This document shows, piece by piece, positions 1 through 4,289 of a DNA stretch of 8,354 bases. This stretch comes from Rickettsiales bacterium (GTDB taxonomy: Bacteria; Pseudomonadota; Alphaproteobacteria; Rickettsiales; UBA3002): NCBI GenBank assembly GCA_021300075.1, contig JAJTIB010000053.1:1-8354 (forward strand), given 5' to 3'. Each line of letters starts with the position of its first letter. Position 1 is the first letter of the stretch. Both the position numbers and the translations under genes were made by a program. The notes beneath the pieces were generated by a model that worked only from the letters and a program-made list of their open reading frames with translations, did no database searches and was not told the origin of the DNA.

Positions 1-285
1 CCGCATACGAAGTTTGAGGCTGAGGCCTATATTCTGACCAAGGATGAAGGCGGGCGTCATACGCCATTTTTCACCAATTACCGGCCGCAATTTTACTTCC
101 GCACGACGGACGTGACCGGTGTGGTGCATCTGCCGGCCGGCACGGAGATGGTGATGCCAGGCGATAACATCAAAATGGAGATTGAGCTGATCGCGCCGAT
201 CGCGATGGATCAGGGTCTGCGTTTTGCGATCCGCGAAGGCGGCCGCACGGTAGGTGCGGGCGTTGTGGCGAAGGTGATTGCGTAA
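1..285 (+). CDS. tuf: Elongation factor Tu, C-terminal part (5' end outside window)
   Basis: EF-Tu is the GTPase that carries aminoacyl-tRNA to the ribosomal A site in the cytoplasm. Only the last 94 codons and a TAA stop are present. They form the end of domain II/III, the beta-barrel that contacts the T stem of tRNA and binds kirromycin-type antibiotics at its interface. The recognisable run is FEAEAYILTKDEGGRHTPF followed by FFTNYRPQFYFRTTDVTG, a MVMPGDN turn, and the C-terminal FAIREGGRTVGAGVV. All of these match the family closely with no gap or frameshift. Full-length EF-Tu is close to 396 residues, so about three quarters of the gene lies upstream. Many alphaproteobacteria carry two tuf copies; this is the one beside tRNA-Trp and secE, the position of tufB in E. 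coli, but one copy alone does not show which it is. No clear intrinsic terminator follows the stop. Confidence 0.98.
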   Translation, partial: PHTKFEAEAYILTKDEGGRHTPFFTNYRPQFYFRTTDVTGVVHLPAGTEMVMPGDNIKMEIELIAPIAMDQGLRFAIREGGRTVGAGVVAKVIA

Positions 286-300
286 GGCAGTGATGAAGAA

Positions 301-402
301 TCGAGAGTCGAGAGTCGAGTGATTTGGAGATGAATTATAAGAAACCGGACCTCCTGCTTTCCTGAACGCGTACTCTTAAAATACTCGATTTTCGGCTCTA
401 AT
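301..402. repeat. Imperfect inverted repeat with a 7-bp tandem repeat in its left arm
   Basis: The left arm begins with TCGAGAG repeated in tandem, two full copies plus TCGAG (301-319). Bases 304-320 can pair with 383-399: fourteen Watson-Crick pairs and three G-U pairs with no gap, enclosing about 62 bases. In RNA this would be a continuous 17-bp stem. It fills most of the tuf to tRNA-Trp gap. It could be a dispersed palindromic element, part of a tuf 3' end or tRNA-processing structure, or chance elaborated by the tandem repeat. The arms and pairing are read from the sequence; any role is inference. Confidence 0.55.
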
Positions 403-411
403 AACTACCGT

Positions 412-487
412 AGGGGTGTAGCTCAGCTGGTAGAGCGGCGGTCTCCAAAACCGCAGGTCGCAGGTTCGACCCCTGTCGCCCCTGCCA
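412..487 (+). tRNA. trnW: tRNA-Trp, anticodon CCA
   Basis: A complete 76-base cloverleaf can be drawn. The acceptor stem AGGGGTG (412-418) pairs with CGCCCCT (477-483) with one G-U pair. The D stem is GCTC (421-424) with GAGC (433-436). The anticodon stem GCGGT (438-442) pairs with ACCGC (450-454) around loop CTCCAAA, which places anticodon CCA at 445-447 and reads UGG. The T stem is GCAGG/CCTGT around TTCGACC. The discriminator is G484, and the 3' CCA (485-487) is encoded in the DNA, so it need not be added after transcription. tRNA-Trp between tuf and secE is a recurrent alphaproteobacterial arrangement. A TAAAAT hexamer at 377-382 could serve as its own -10 box, but no good -35 accompanies it, so readthrough from tuf is equally plausible. 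Confidence 0.98.
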
Positions 488-528
488 ATTTCACTGTGCG
501 TCAGGAAGATCAGATACATCGATCCATG

Positions 529-864
529 TTACTCAGCATGGAAATGGTGCAGGATGCGGTGAAAGACGGGGGCAAGCAGCAAGCCGCCGCAGATCAGCAG
601 GAAAAACCCGCAATAAATTGCATAAAGGGAGGCGAAGATCTTGGCCTCGGGATTTTCTAGGGCACTGACCGGTCCCATCCCGCCCAGAATCATCGCGGCA
701 TTGAGGAGGGCATCCAGCCAGCCCATACCTTCCGTGAGGCGGTAGCCCAAAATGCCCACCAGCAGTGAGATTGCGGTAGCAATTAGTGCGATGGTGCCAT
801 GACGCCACAGGCGCTCGCGATAGGCCCGAAGCGTCAGCAGGGGATGGTGTTTTTTCTCGTACAT
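529..864 (-). CDS. Small two-span membrane protein with potassium-channel-like pore layout
   Basis: The protein has 111 residues and begins MYEKKHHPLL. A basic N-terminus (residues 1-22, with RAYRERLWRHG) precedes a hydrophobic span at about 24-43. A short amphipathic stretch follows, GWLDALLNAAMILGGMGPVSAL (48-69), and then a second span at about 76-98 that ends in the His-rich tail HRILHHFHAE. The order span, re-entrant helix, Gly-rich loop, span, and the sequence KIFASLYAIYCGFFLL, resemble the inner pore of two-span potassium channels. The filter TxGYGD is replaced by LGGMGP, so conduction is not established. Similar short uncharacterised proteins are, from memory, common in proteobacteria. 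I chose ATG 864 because the frame upstream (to 996) reads through the secE promoter and has no membrane-protein character. No convincing Shine-Dalgarno precedes it. The gene is convergent with tRNA-Trp and divergent from secE. Confidence 0.8.
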   Translation of the reverse strand: MYEKKHHPLLTLRAYRERLWRHGTIALIATAISLLVGILGYRLTEGMGWLDALLNAAMILGGMGPVSALENPEAKIFASLYAIYCGFFLLICGGLLLAPVFHRILHHFHAE

Positions 865-908
865 GATGCCACAGGGTAATCGCCACAGCGAGGGTTTGCA
901 ATCCCCTC

Positions 909-937
909 TTGCATCATGCGTGGAAAACGCGTATAGG
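909..937 (+). promoter_or_regulatory. Predicted secE-nusG promoter
   Basis: TTGCAT (909-914) and TATAGG (932-937) are separated by 17 bases, the optimal sigma-70 spacing. The match to TTGACA/TATAAT is modest (3/6 and 4/6). However, the pair resembles the stronger TTGCAA...TATAGT promoter before rplK in this same window, which supports a house style. Transcription would start near 943-945, about 60 bases upstream of the secE ATG and at the foot of the hairpin at 946-966. It lies in the only gap available for driving secE, because the gene upstream is on the other strand. Confidence 0.5.
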
Positions 938-945
938 CTAGCCGC

Positions 946-972
946 GCACACCCCGAAATGGTGTGCTTTTTT
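946..972 (+). terminator. Intrinsic-terminator-like hairpin with six T's, in the secE leader
   Basis: GCACACC (946-952) pairs perfectly with GGTGTGC (960-966) around a 7-base loop, followed directly by six T's (967-972). This is the form of a Rho-independent terminator for the plus strand; the minus strand has no matching T-run after the stem. It lies 30 bases before the secE ATG and just downstream of the predicted secE promoter. It could stop transcription arriving from tuf/tRNA-Trp, act as a premature-termination control for secE-nusG, or be a stabilising 5' stem. Structure is certain, role is inferred. Confidence 0.7.
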
Positions 973-1002
973 ATCGGTAGTAAAACAAAAAGGCACCTGA
1001 TT

Positions 1003-1200
1003 ATGGCTGAGCTGAACCCGGCAAAATTTATCCGTGAAGTGCGGCAGGAAATGAACAAAGTCACCTGGCCGACCCGTCAGGAGACCGTGATTTCCACAGT
1101 GATGGTGCTGGTGCTAGGGCTTATCTCGGCGCTGTTTTTCCTGCTGGTGGATGCGATTTTAGCCAATGGCGTGCAGTGGATTTTAGGCCTGGGGCAATAG
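1003..1200 (+). CDS. secE: Preprotein translocase subunit SecE
   Basis: SecE is the essential small subunit of the SecYEG channel in the inner membrane; its tilted helix clamps the two halves of SecY. The product has 65 residues, the short single-span form typical of alphaproteobacteria rather than the three-span E. coli protein. The N-terminal amphipathic segment (residues 6-28) carries the family signature FIREVRQEMNKVTWPTRQE. A single transmembrane helix follows at about 29-54, and the protein ends at GLGQ. I chose ATG 1003 over an in-frame ATG at 958 because the longer version would start inside the terminator-like hairpin and add a non-conserved MVCFFIGSKTKRHLI. AGG at 991-993 is a weak ribosome site. 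nusG follows 64 bases later, the usual partner gene. Confidence 0.96.
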   Translation: MAELNPAKFIREVRQEMNKVTWPTRQETVISTVMVLVLGLISALFFLLVDAILANGVQWILGLGQ

Positions 1201-1264
1201 CCAGAAGCAATAAATTAGAAACCAGAATTTATTCAGCACAAGATGAAGTAGAGGAGTTAAAGTC

Positions 1265-1870
1265 ATGAGCGAAGCCGTCAGCAACCATGAAGCAGCACCA
1301 GCGCCCGCGAATCAGCATGCCGCGGCTAAGGGCAAGCGTTGGTATATTATTCATGCCTATTCGGGTTTTGAGAAGAAAGTAGCCGCCTCCATCATGGAGC
1401 AGGCTGGGCAGAAGGGCCTGACGGATTGTTTCGAGCAGGTAGTTGTGCCAACAGAAGATGTTGTGGAAGTGCGCCGTGGCAAAAAAATTCAGGCTGAGCG
1501 CAAGTTTTTTCCTGGGTATGTGCTCGCCAAAATGGACATGACGGACGCGACCTGGCAGCTTGTCAAAAACACCCCAAAAGTGACAGGATTTTTGGGTGGT
1601 AAGGGCATTCGTCCGCAGCCCATCACCGAGGCCGAAGCGCAGAATATATTCCAGCAGGCCGAAGAAGGCGCGGCATCGGCGCGCAACAAGGTGATTTTTG
1701 AAGCCGGCGAACAGGTGAAAATCATTGATGGGCCGTTTGAGTCCTTCGTCGGCACGGTCGAGGACGTGGATGATGATCGCCAGAAACTTAAAGTTTCGGT
1801 ATCAATTTTCGGTCGCGCCACGCCGGTTGAACTCAATTTCGATCAGGTGCACAAGGTCGCTGGCGCTTAG
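1265..1870 (+). CDS. nusG: Transcription termination/antitermination factor NusG
   Basis: NusG binds the RNA polymerase clamp, supports processive elongation, and through its C-terminal domain contacts Rho or ribosomal protein S10, coupling transcription to termination or translation. The protein has 201 residues. The NGN domain spans about 24-117, with KRWYIIHAYSGFEKKV (24-39), RKFFPGYVLAKM (79-90) and VTGFLGG (106-112). A linker (118-142) leads to a KOW domain (about 144-198) with GEQVKIIDGPF and FVGTVEDVD. Residues 1-23 are an Ala/Pro/His-rich extension before the usual start of the fold (MSEAVSNHEA, APAPANQHAAAKG). The start is supported by a strong GAGGAG at 1251-1256, eight bases before the ATG, and no in-frame ATG occurs before the NGN domain. 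It follows secE and was probably transcribed with it; rplK has its own promoter downstream. Confidence 0.98.
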   Translation: MSEAVSNHEAAPAPANQHAAAKGKRWYIIHAYSGFEKKVAASIMEQAGQKGLTDCFEQVVVPTEDVVEVRRGKKIQAERKFFPGYVLAKMDMTDATWQLVKNTPKVTGFLGGKGIRPQPITEAEAQNIFQQAEEGAASARNKVIFEAGEQVKIIDGPFESFVGTVEDVDDDRQKLKVSVSIFGRATPVELNFDQVHKVAGA

Positions 1871-1908
1871 GCGCTCATAGCCCCGGAATCGCGCGCTGTA
1901 AAAATAAC

Positions 1909-1936
1909 TTGCAATCCGAAAAACCCGCACTATAGT
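1909..1936 (+). promoter_or_regulatory. Predicted rplK operon promoter
   Basis: TTGCAA (1909-1914) and TATAGT (1931-1936) are 16 bases apart, in the 170-base gap between nusG and rplK. The -10 hexamer matches the consensus at five of six positions, and the TTGCA core recurs at the predicted secE promoter. Transcription would begin near 1942-1944, giving a leader of about 100 bases. Because rplA and rplJ follow with almost no spacer, this promoter probably drives rplK, rplA, rplJ, rplL and, past the hairpins, rpoB. Confidence 0.65.
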
Positions 1937-1941
1937 CCCGT

Positions 1942-2034
1942 CTCCCTTGGGAGGCTGGGCCCCGTGCAAAGCCGCAATCTGCCGCAGAAAACATAGGGTT
2001 TCGCTGCGTTCAGGCACACCAAATCAGGAGAGGA
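1942..2034 (+). promoter_or_regulatory. Structured rplK leader, candidate L1 autoregulation site
   Basis: The leader begins with a CTCCC/GGGAG palindrome (1942-1953). A second hairpin is more informative: CGCAG (1983-1987) pairs with CTGCG (2004-2008). An asymmetric internal loop follows (A1988 opposite C2002-G2003), then AAAC (1989-1992) pairs with GTTT (1998-2001) around loop ATAGG. GGAGAGGA (2027-2034) just before the ATG is the ribosome site. In E. coli, ribosomal protein L1 represses its own operon by binding a stem with an asymmetric loop in the rplK leader. The position and shape here fit that model, but I could not confirm the L1 recognition bases. Confidence 0.45.
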
Positions 2035-2040
2035 TAGACA

Positions 2041-2472
2041 ATGGCTAAGGAAATTACCGGCTATATTAAACTGCAGATTCCTGCAGGCAAAGCCAATCCC
2101 GCTCCACCTATTGGCCCGGCGCTCGGTCAGGCAGGTGTTAATATCATGGAATTCTGCAAGCAGTTCAATGCTGCCACCCAGCAAAAAGAAGCGGGTATGC
2201 CGATTCCGGTGGTGATTACGGTCTATAAAGACCGCTCTTTTACTTTCATCATGAAACAGCCGCCGGTGAGCTATTTCCTGCTCAAGGCTGCAAAAATTCA
2301 AAAAGGCACGGGCACGACCGGTAAAGAATTGGTGGGCAAAGTGACCAAGGCGCAGCTGCGCGAAATTGCCAAACAGAAAATGCAGGACATGAATGCCCAT
2401 GATGAAGACGCTGCCATTCGTATGATTGCGGGGTCGGCTGTGTCGATGGGTATTGAAGTGGTGGAGGCGTAG
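2041..2472 (+). CDS. rplK: 50S ribosomal protein L11 (uL11)
   Basis: L11 binds helices 43/44 of 23S rRNA at the GTPase-associated centre, where it contacts EF-G, release factors and RelA and forms the thiostrepton site with rRNA. The product has 143 residues, the normal length. The N-terminal domain contains GYIKLQIPAGKANPAPPIGPALGQAGVNIMEFCKQF-type sequence: the proline-rich PAPPIGPALGQ (21-31) is the thiostrepton/GTPase-centre segment, and residues 32-40 (AGVNIMEFC) are classic. The C-terminal RNA-binding domain (about 75-143) has GTGTTGKELVGKVTKAQL, then IAKQKMQDMNAHDEDAAIRMIAGSAVSMGI. The ATG at 2041 is preceded by GGAGAGGA. The TAG stop is directly followed by the rplA ATG, so translation of the two is probably coupled. 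This is the first gene of the L11-L1-L10-L12 operon. Confidence 0.98.
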   Translation: MAKEITGYIKLQIPAGKANPAPPIGPALGQAGVNIMEFCKQFNAATQQKEAGMPIPVVITVYKDRSFTFIMKQPPVSYFLLKAAKIQKGTGTTGKELVGKVTKAQLREIAKQKMQDMNAHDEDAAIRMIAGSAVSMGIEVVEA

Positions 2473-3174
2473 ATGGGAAGCAAATCCGGTAAACGTATCG
2501 CTGCCGCGCGTAAAGAAATAAGCGCCGAAAAATTCTACACACTTGGCGAGGCGGTGAAGCTGCTCAAGTCGGCCTCCAAAACTAAATTCGACGAAACGGT
2601 GGATCTCGCGATCAATCTTGCGATAGACCCCAAGCAGTCCGACCAGCAGGTGCGCGGCATGGTTGCGATGCCCAACGGTTTGGGCAAGGCTGTGCGCGTA
2701 GCGGTTTTCGCTAAGGGCGACAAGGCGGATGCGGCAAAAAAAGCCGGCGCGGATATTGTGGGCGCTGAGGATCTTGCCGACGCGATTCAAAAAGGCCAGA
2801 TGAATTTTGATGTTTGTATTGCCGCCCCCGATATGATGGCGCTTGTGGGTCGGGTGGGTAAAATTCTTGGGCCCAAGGGTCTGATGCCTAACCCCAAGCT
2901 CGGCACTGTGACGCCTGATGTTGAAAAGGCGGTCAAAACTGCCAAGTCCGGTCAGGTCGAGTTCAAGGTTGAAAAAGCAGCAATTATTCATGCGGGCGTG
3001 GGTAAGGCCAGTTTTACTGAAAAAGCGATTGCCGAGAATATCAAGGCGTTCGTAAGTGCAGTGAATCGCGCCAAGCCCGCCGGAGTTAAAGGTGCGTTCT
3101 TCAAGAAAGTTTCCGTTTCCACCACGATGGGCCCGGGCATCAAGCTCGACCTGGCCGACGTATTGGCAGCGTAG
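2473..3174 (+). CDS. rplA: 50S ribosomal protein L1 (uL1)
   Basis: L1 forms the mobile L1 stalk of the 50S subunit, which moves deacylated tRNA out of the E site, and in many bacteria also represses its own mRNA. The product has 233 residues, the expected size. Domain I is split between about 1-67 and 160-233, with domain II between. The family signature GKILGPKGLMPNPKLGTVT occupies about 129-147. Conserved ends are the N-terminal KSGKRIAAARKEI and the C-terminal FFKKVSVSTTMGPGIKLDL. The ATG begins on the base after the rplK stop. Its ribosome site GGAGG (2463-2467) lies inside rplK, five bases ahead. A local repressor role through the rplK leader is inferred from the family, not visible in the protein. 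Confidence 0.98.
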   Translation: MGSKSGKRIAAARKEISAEKFYTLGEAVKLLKSASKTKFDETVDLAINLAIDPKQSDQQVRGMVAMPNGLGKAVRVAVFAKGDKADAAKKAGADIVGAEDLADAIQKGQMNFDVCIAAPDMMALVGRVGKILGPKGLMPNPKLGTVTPDVEKAVKTAKSGQVEFKVEKAAIIHAGVGKASFTEKAIAENIKAFVSAVNRAKPAGVKGAFFKKVSVSTTMGPGIKLDLADVLAA

Positions 3175-3178
3175 GGGG
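3173..3178 (+). promoter_or_regulatory. rplJ ribosome-binding site overlapping the rplA stop
   Basis: AGGGGG begins within the rplA TAG stop (3172-3174) and ends four bases before the rplJ ATG. It fixes the rplJ start and implies that ribosomes finishing rplA can restart on rplJ. The whole rplA-rplJ gap is eight bases. Confidence 0.75.
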
Positions 3179-3182
3179 CAAC

Positions 3183-3695
3183 ATGAACCGTGCACAGAAA
3201 AAAGCGTGGATTGAGGGCGTGAATCAGGATGCAGCTAAAGCCGGCATCGTGATTGTCGCGCATTATAAAGGCCTGACCGTTGCAGAAATCAGCCAGCTTC
3301 GGGTCGATACCCGTAAAGCGGGCGCGAAACTGAAAGTGACCAAGAACCTGCTCGCCAAGCGTGCTATTGCCGACACACAATATGCGGGGCTTGCACATTT
3401 ATTCAAAGGCCCGACAGTGACGGCATTCGCGAGTGAGCCGGTATCGGCCGCGAAAGTGCTCAGCGATTTCGCTAAGAAGAACGAGAAGCTGGTGTTGATT
3501 GGCGGCGCGTTTGGCGCGACCGTGCTCGATAAGGCGGCGATTCAGAAACTTGCAAGTCTGCCGAGCATGGACGAGTTGCGGGCGAAAATCCTGGCAATGC
3601 TGAATACGCCTGCTACGCGTCTCGCGGTATTGCTGAAAGCGCCGGCTTCCGGTCTTGCAAGGCTGCAAAGTGCAAAGGCGGCGAAGGGCGAATAA
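3183..3695 (+). CDS. rplJ: 50S ribosomal protein L10 (uL10)
   Basis: L10 is the base of the L7/L12 stalk. Its N-terminal domain binds 23S rRNA next to L11, and its C-terminal helix carries L7/L12 dimers that recruit translation factors. The product has 170 residues. The N-terminal part shows MNRAQKKAWIEGVNQ, then IVIVAHYKGLTVAEISQLR (22-40), KVTKNLLAKRAI (51-62), LFKGPTVTAF (73-82) and LVLIGGAFGATVLD (103-116). A long C-terminal helical region (about 128-165, starting SMDELRAKILAMLNTPATRL) is of the length that in alphaproteobacteria is generally taken to bind three L7/L12 dimers. The ATG follows the ribosome site AGGGGG. Eight bases separate it from rplA, so the E. coli-type L10 leader, where the L10-L12 complex represses translation, cannot lie in the usual place. 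Confidence 0.98.
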   Translation: MNRAQKKAWIEGVNQDAAKAGIVIVAHYKGLTVAEISQLRVDTRKAGAKLKVTKNLLAKRAIADTQYAGLAHLFKGPTVTAFASEPVSAAKVLSDFAKKNEKLVLIGGAFGATVLDKAAIQKLASLPSMDELRAKILAMLNTPATRLAVLLKAPASGLARLQSAKAAKGE

Positions 3696-3746
3696 GTAGG
3701 TTTTGGGTAGGGGTGCGTAATTAATTTTTACTATCAATTTTTTAAC

Positions 3747-3751
3747 AGGGG
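3747..3751 (+). promoter_or_regulatory. rplL ribosome-binding site, fixes the ATG start
   Basis: AGGGG lies six bases before ATG 3758. An in-frame TTG at 3752 would touch the ribosome site, so the ATG encoding MANLNELV is the start. The 62-base rplJ-rplL spacer is A/T-rich (for example 3719-3744) and shows no stable stem, which should favour strong initiation. Confidence 0.75.
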
Positions 3752-3757
3752 TTGAAC

Positions 3758-4126
3758 ATGGCAAACTTGAATGAACTAGTGGATAAACTCTCGGCACTGA
3801 CCGTGATCGAGGCAGCAGAGCTCTCGAAGCTGCTCGAAGAAAAATGGGGCGTGTCAGCAGCGGCACCGGTCGCAGCAGCGGCGGCAGCGGCTCCGGCTGC
3901 AGCGGCTGAAGAAAAGACCGAATTCACGGTCGTTCTCACCGATAGCGGCGCTAACAAAATCAACGTGATTAAGGAAGTCCGTGCCGTCACGGGTCTGGGC
4001 CTCAAGGAAGCCAAAGATCTCGTGGAAGGCGCGCCTAAAAACGTGAAAGAAGGCGTAAGCAAGGAAGAAGCAGAGAAAATTAAGAAACTGCTGACCGATG
4101 CCGGTGCTAAAGTTGAGCTCAAATAG
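3758..4126 (+). CDS. rplL: 50S ribosomal protein L7/L12 (bL12)
   Basis: L7/L12 is the only multicopy ribosomal protein. Dimers hang from L10 and their C-terminal domains recruit EF-Tu, EF-G, IF2 and RF3 and promote GTP hydrolysis. The product has 122 residues, normal for the family. Residues 1-31 (MANLNELVDKLSALTVIEAAELSKLLEEKWG) form the dimerisation and L10-binding helices. About 32-52 is the flexible hinge, here made almost only of Ala with a few Pro. The C-terminal domain (53-122) contains EEKTEFTVVL, the factor-binding KINVIKEVRAVTGLGLKEAKDLVE, and ends KVELK. It is separated from rplJ by a 62-base spacer and from rpoB by 163 bases of hairpin-rich sequence. Extra copies per ribosome must come from more efficient translation, consistent with the open A/T-rich leader. 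Confidence 0.98.
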   Translation: MANLNELVDKLSALTVIEAAELSKLLEEKWGVSAAAPVAAAAAAAPAAAAEEKTEFTVVLTDSGANKINVIKEVRAVTGLGLKEAKDLVEGAPKNVKEGVSKEEAEKIKKLLTDAGAKVELK

Positions 4127-4138
4127 TATTTTCCGTTA

Positions 4139-4191
4139 ATGCAGTGTCGGGGCGTCTTGGGCAGTAATGTCTCAGGCGCCCCTCGCTGCAT
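4139..4191 (+). promoter_or_regulatory. Long hairpin between rplL and rpoB, candidate attenuator or RNase III site
   Basis: Three stem sections stack. ATGCAGTG (4139-4146) pairs with CGCTGCAT (4184-4191), including one G-U. GGGGCG (4149-4154) pairs with CGCCCC (4177-4182). CTTG (4156-4159) pairs with CAGG (4173-4176). That makes 18 base pairs with a small internal loop, a one-base bulge and a 13-base loop. No T-run follows, so it is not a standard intrinsic terminator. In E. coli the rplL-rpoB gap contains an attenuator and an RNase III cleavage site that lower and separate rpoBC expression; this hairpin holds the same position. Confidence 0.6.
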
Positions 4192-4248
4192 GAGTAAGCC
4201 CATCGGGCCGCACACGACCCGACGACACGACGATAAAGACGCCTAAAA

Positions 4249-4277
4249 GAACGAAACAACGTTCGCGGTTATTTTTT
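4249..4277 (+). promoter_or_regulatory. Small hairpin with T-run just upstream of rpoB
   Basis: GAACG (4249-4253) pairs with CGTTC (4260-4264) around a six-base loop. After GCGG comes TTATTTTTT (4269-4277), immediately before the rpoB ribosome site. The five-pair stem and four-base offset make a weak terminator at best. It could act as a partial attenuator or pause site, or the T-run could simply be an A/T-rich initiation region. A further five-pair stem, TCGGG/CCCGA, lies at 4203-4222. Confidence 0.35.
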
Positions 4278-4289
4278 AAGAGGGGATTT

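Noticed and set aside
301..320. CRISPR-like repeat
   Set aside because: It is a contiguous 7-bp tandem repeat of under three copies with no spacers.
286..411. Intrinsic terminator for tuf
   Set aside because: A long inverted repeat exists, but its loop is about 62 bases and no T-run follows the right arm, so it does not meet the form of an intrinsic terminator.
533..901. Second minus-strand frame overlapping the small membrane protein
   Set aside because: The product is rich in Arg, His, Pro and Cys with no membrane or domain pattern. The other frame there gives a coherent two-span protein.
529..996. Longer 155-residue version of the minus-strand membrane protein
   Set aside because: The extra 44 residues would be read from the secE promoter and terminator-like hairpin and look non-coding. 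The protein is coherent from the ATG at 864.
958..1002. Earlier ATG for secE at 958
   Set aside because: It starts inside the hairpin loop at 953-959 and adds a non-conserved segment. ATG 1003 gives the usual MAELNPAKF-type SecE start.
1930..3195. Long minus-strand open frame (421 codons) opposite rplK and rplA
   Set aside because: It is antisense to two certain ribosomal genes, its product is His/Arg/Asn-rich with no domain, and it arises from third-position bias in the real genes.
3752..3757. TTG start for rplL, two codons upstream
   Set aside because: It directly abuts the ribosome site. The ATG at 3758 has good spacing and the normal L7/L12 N-terminus.
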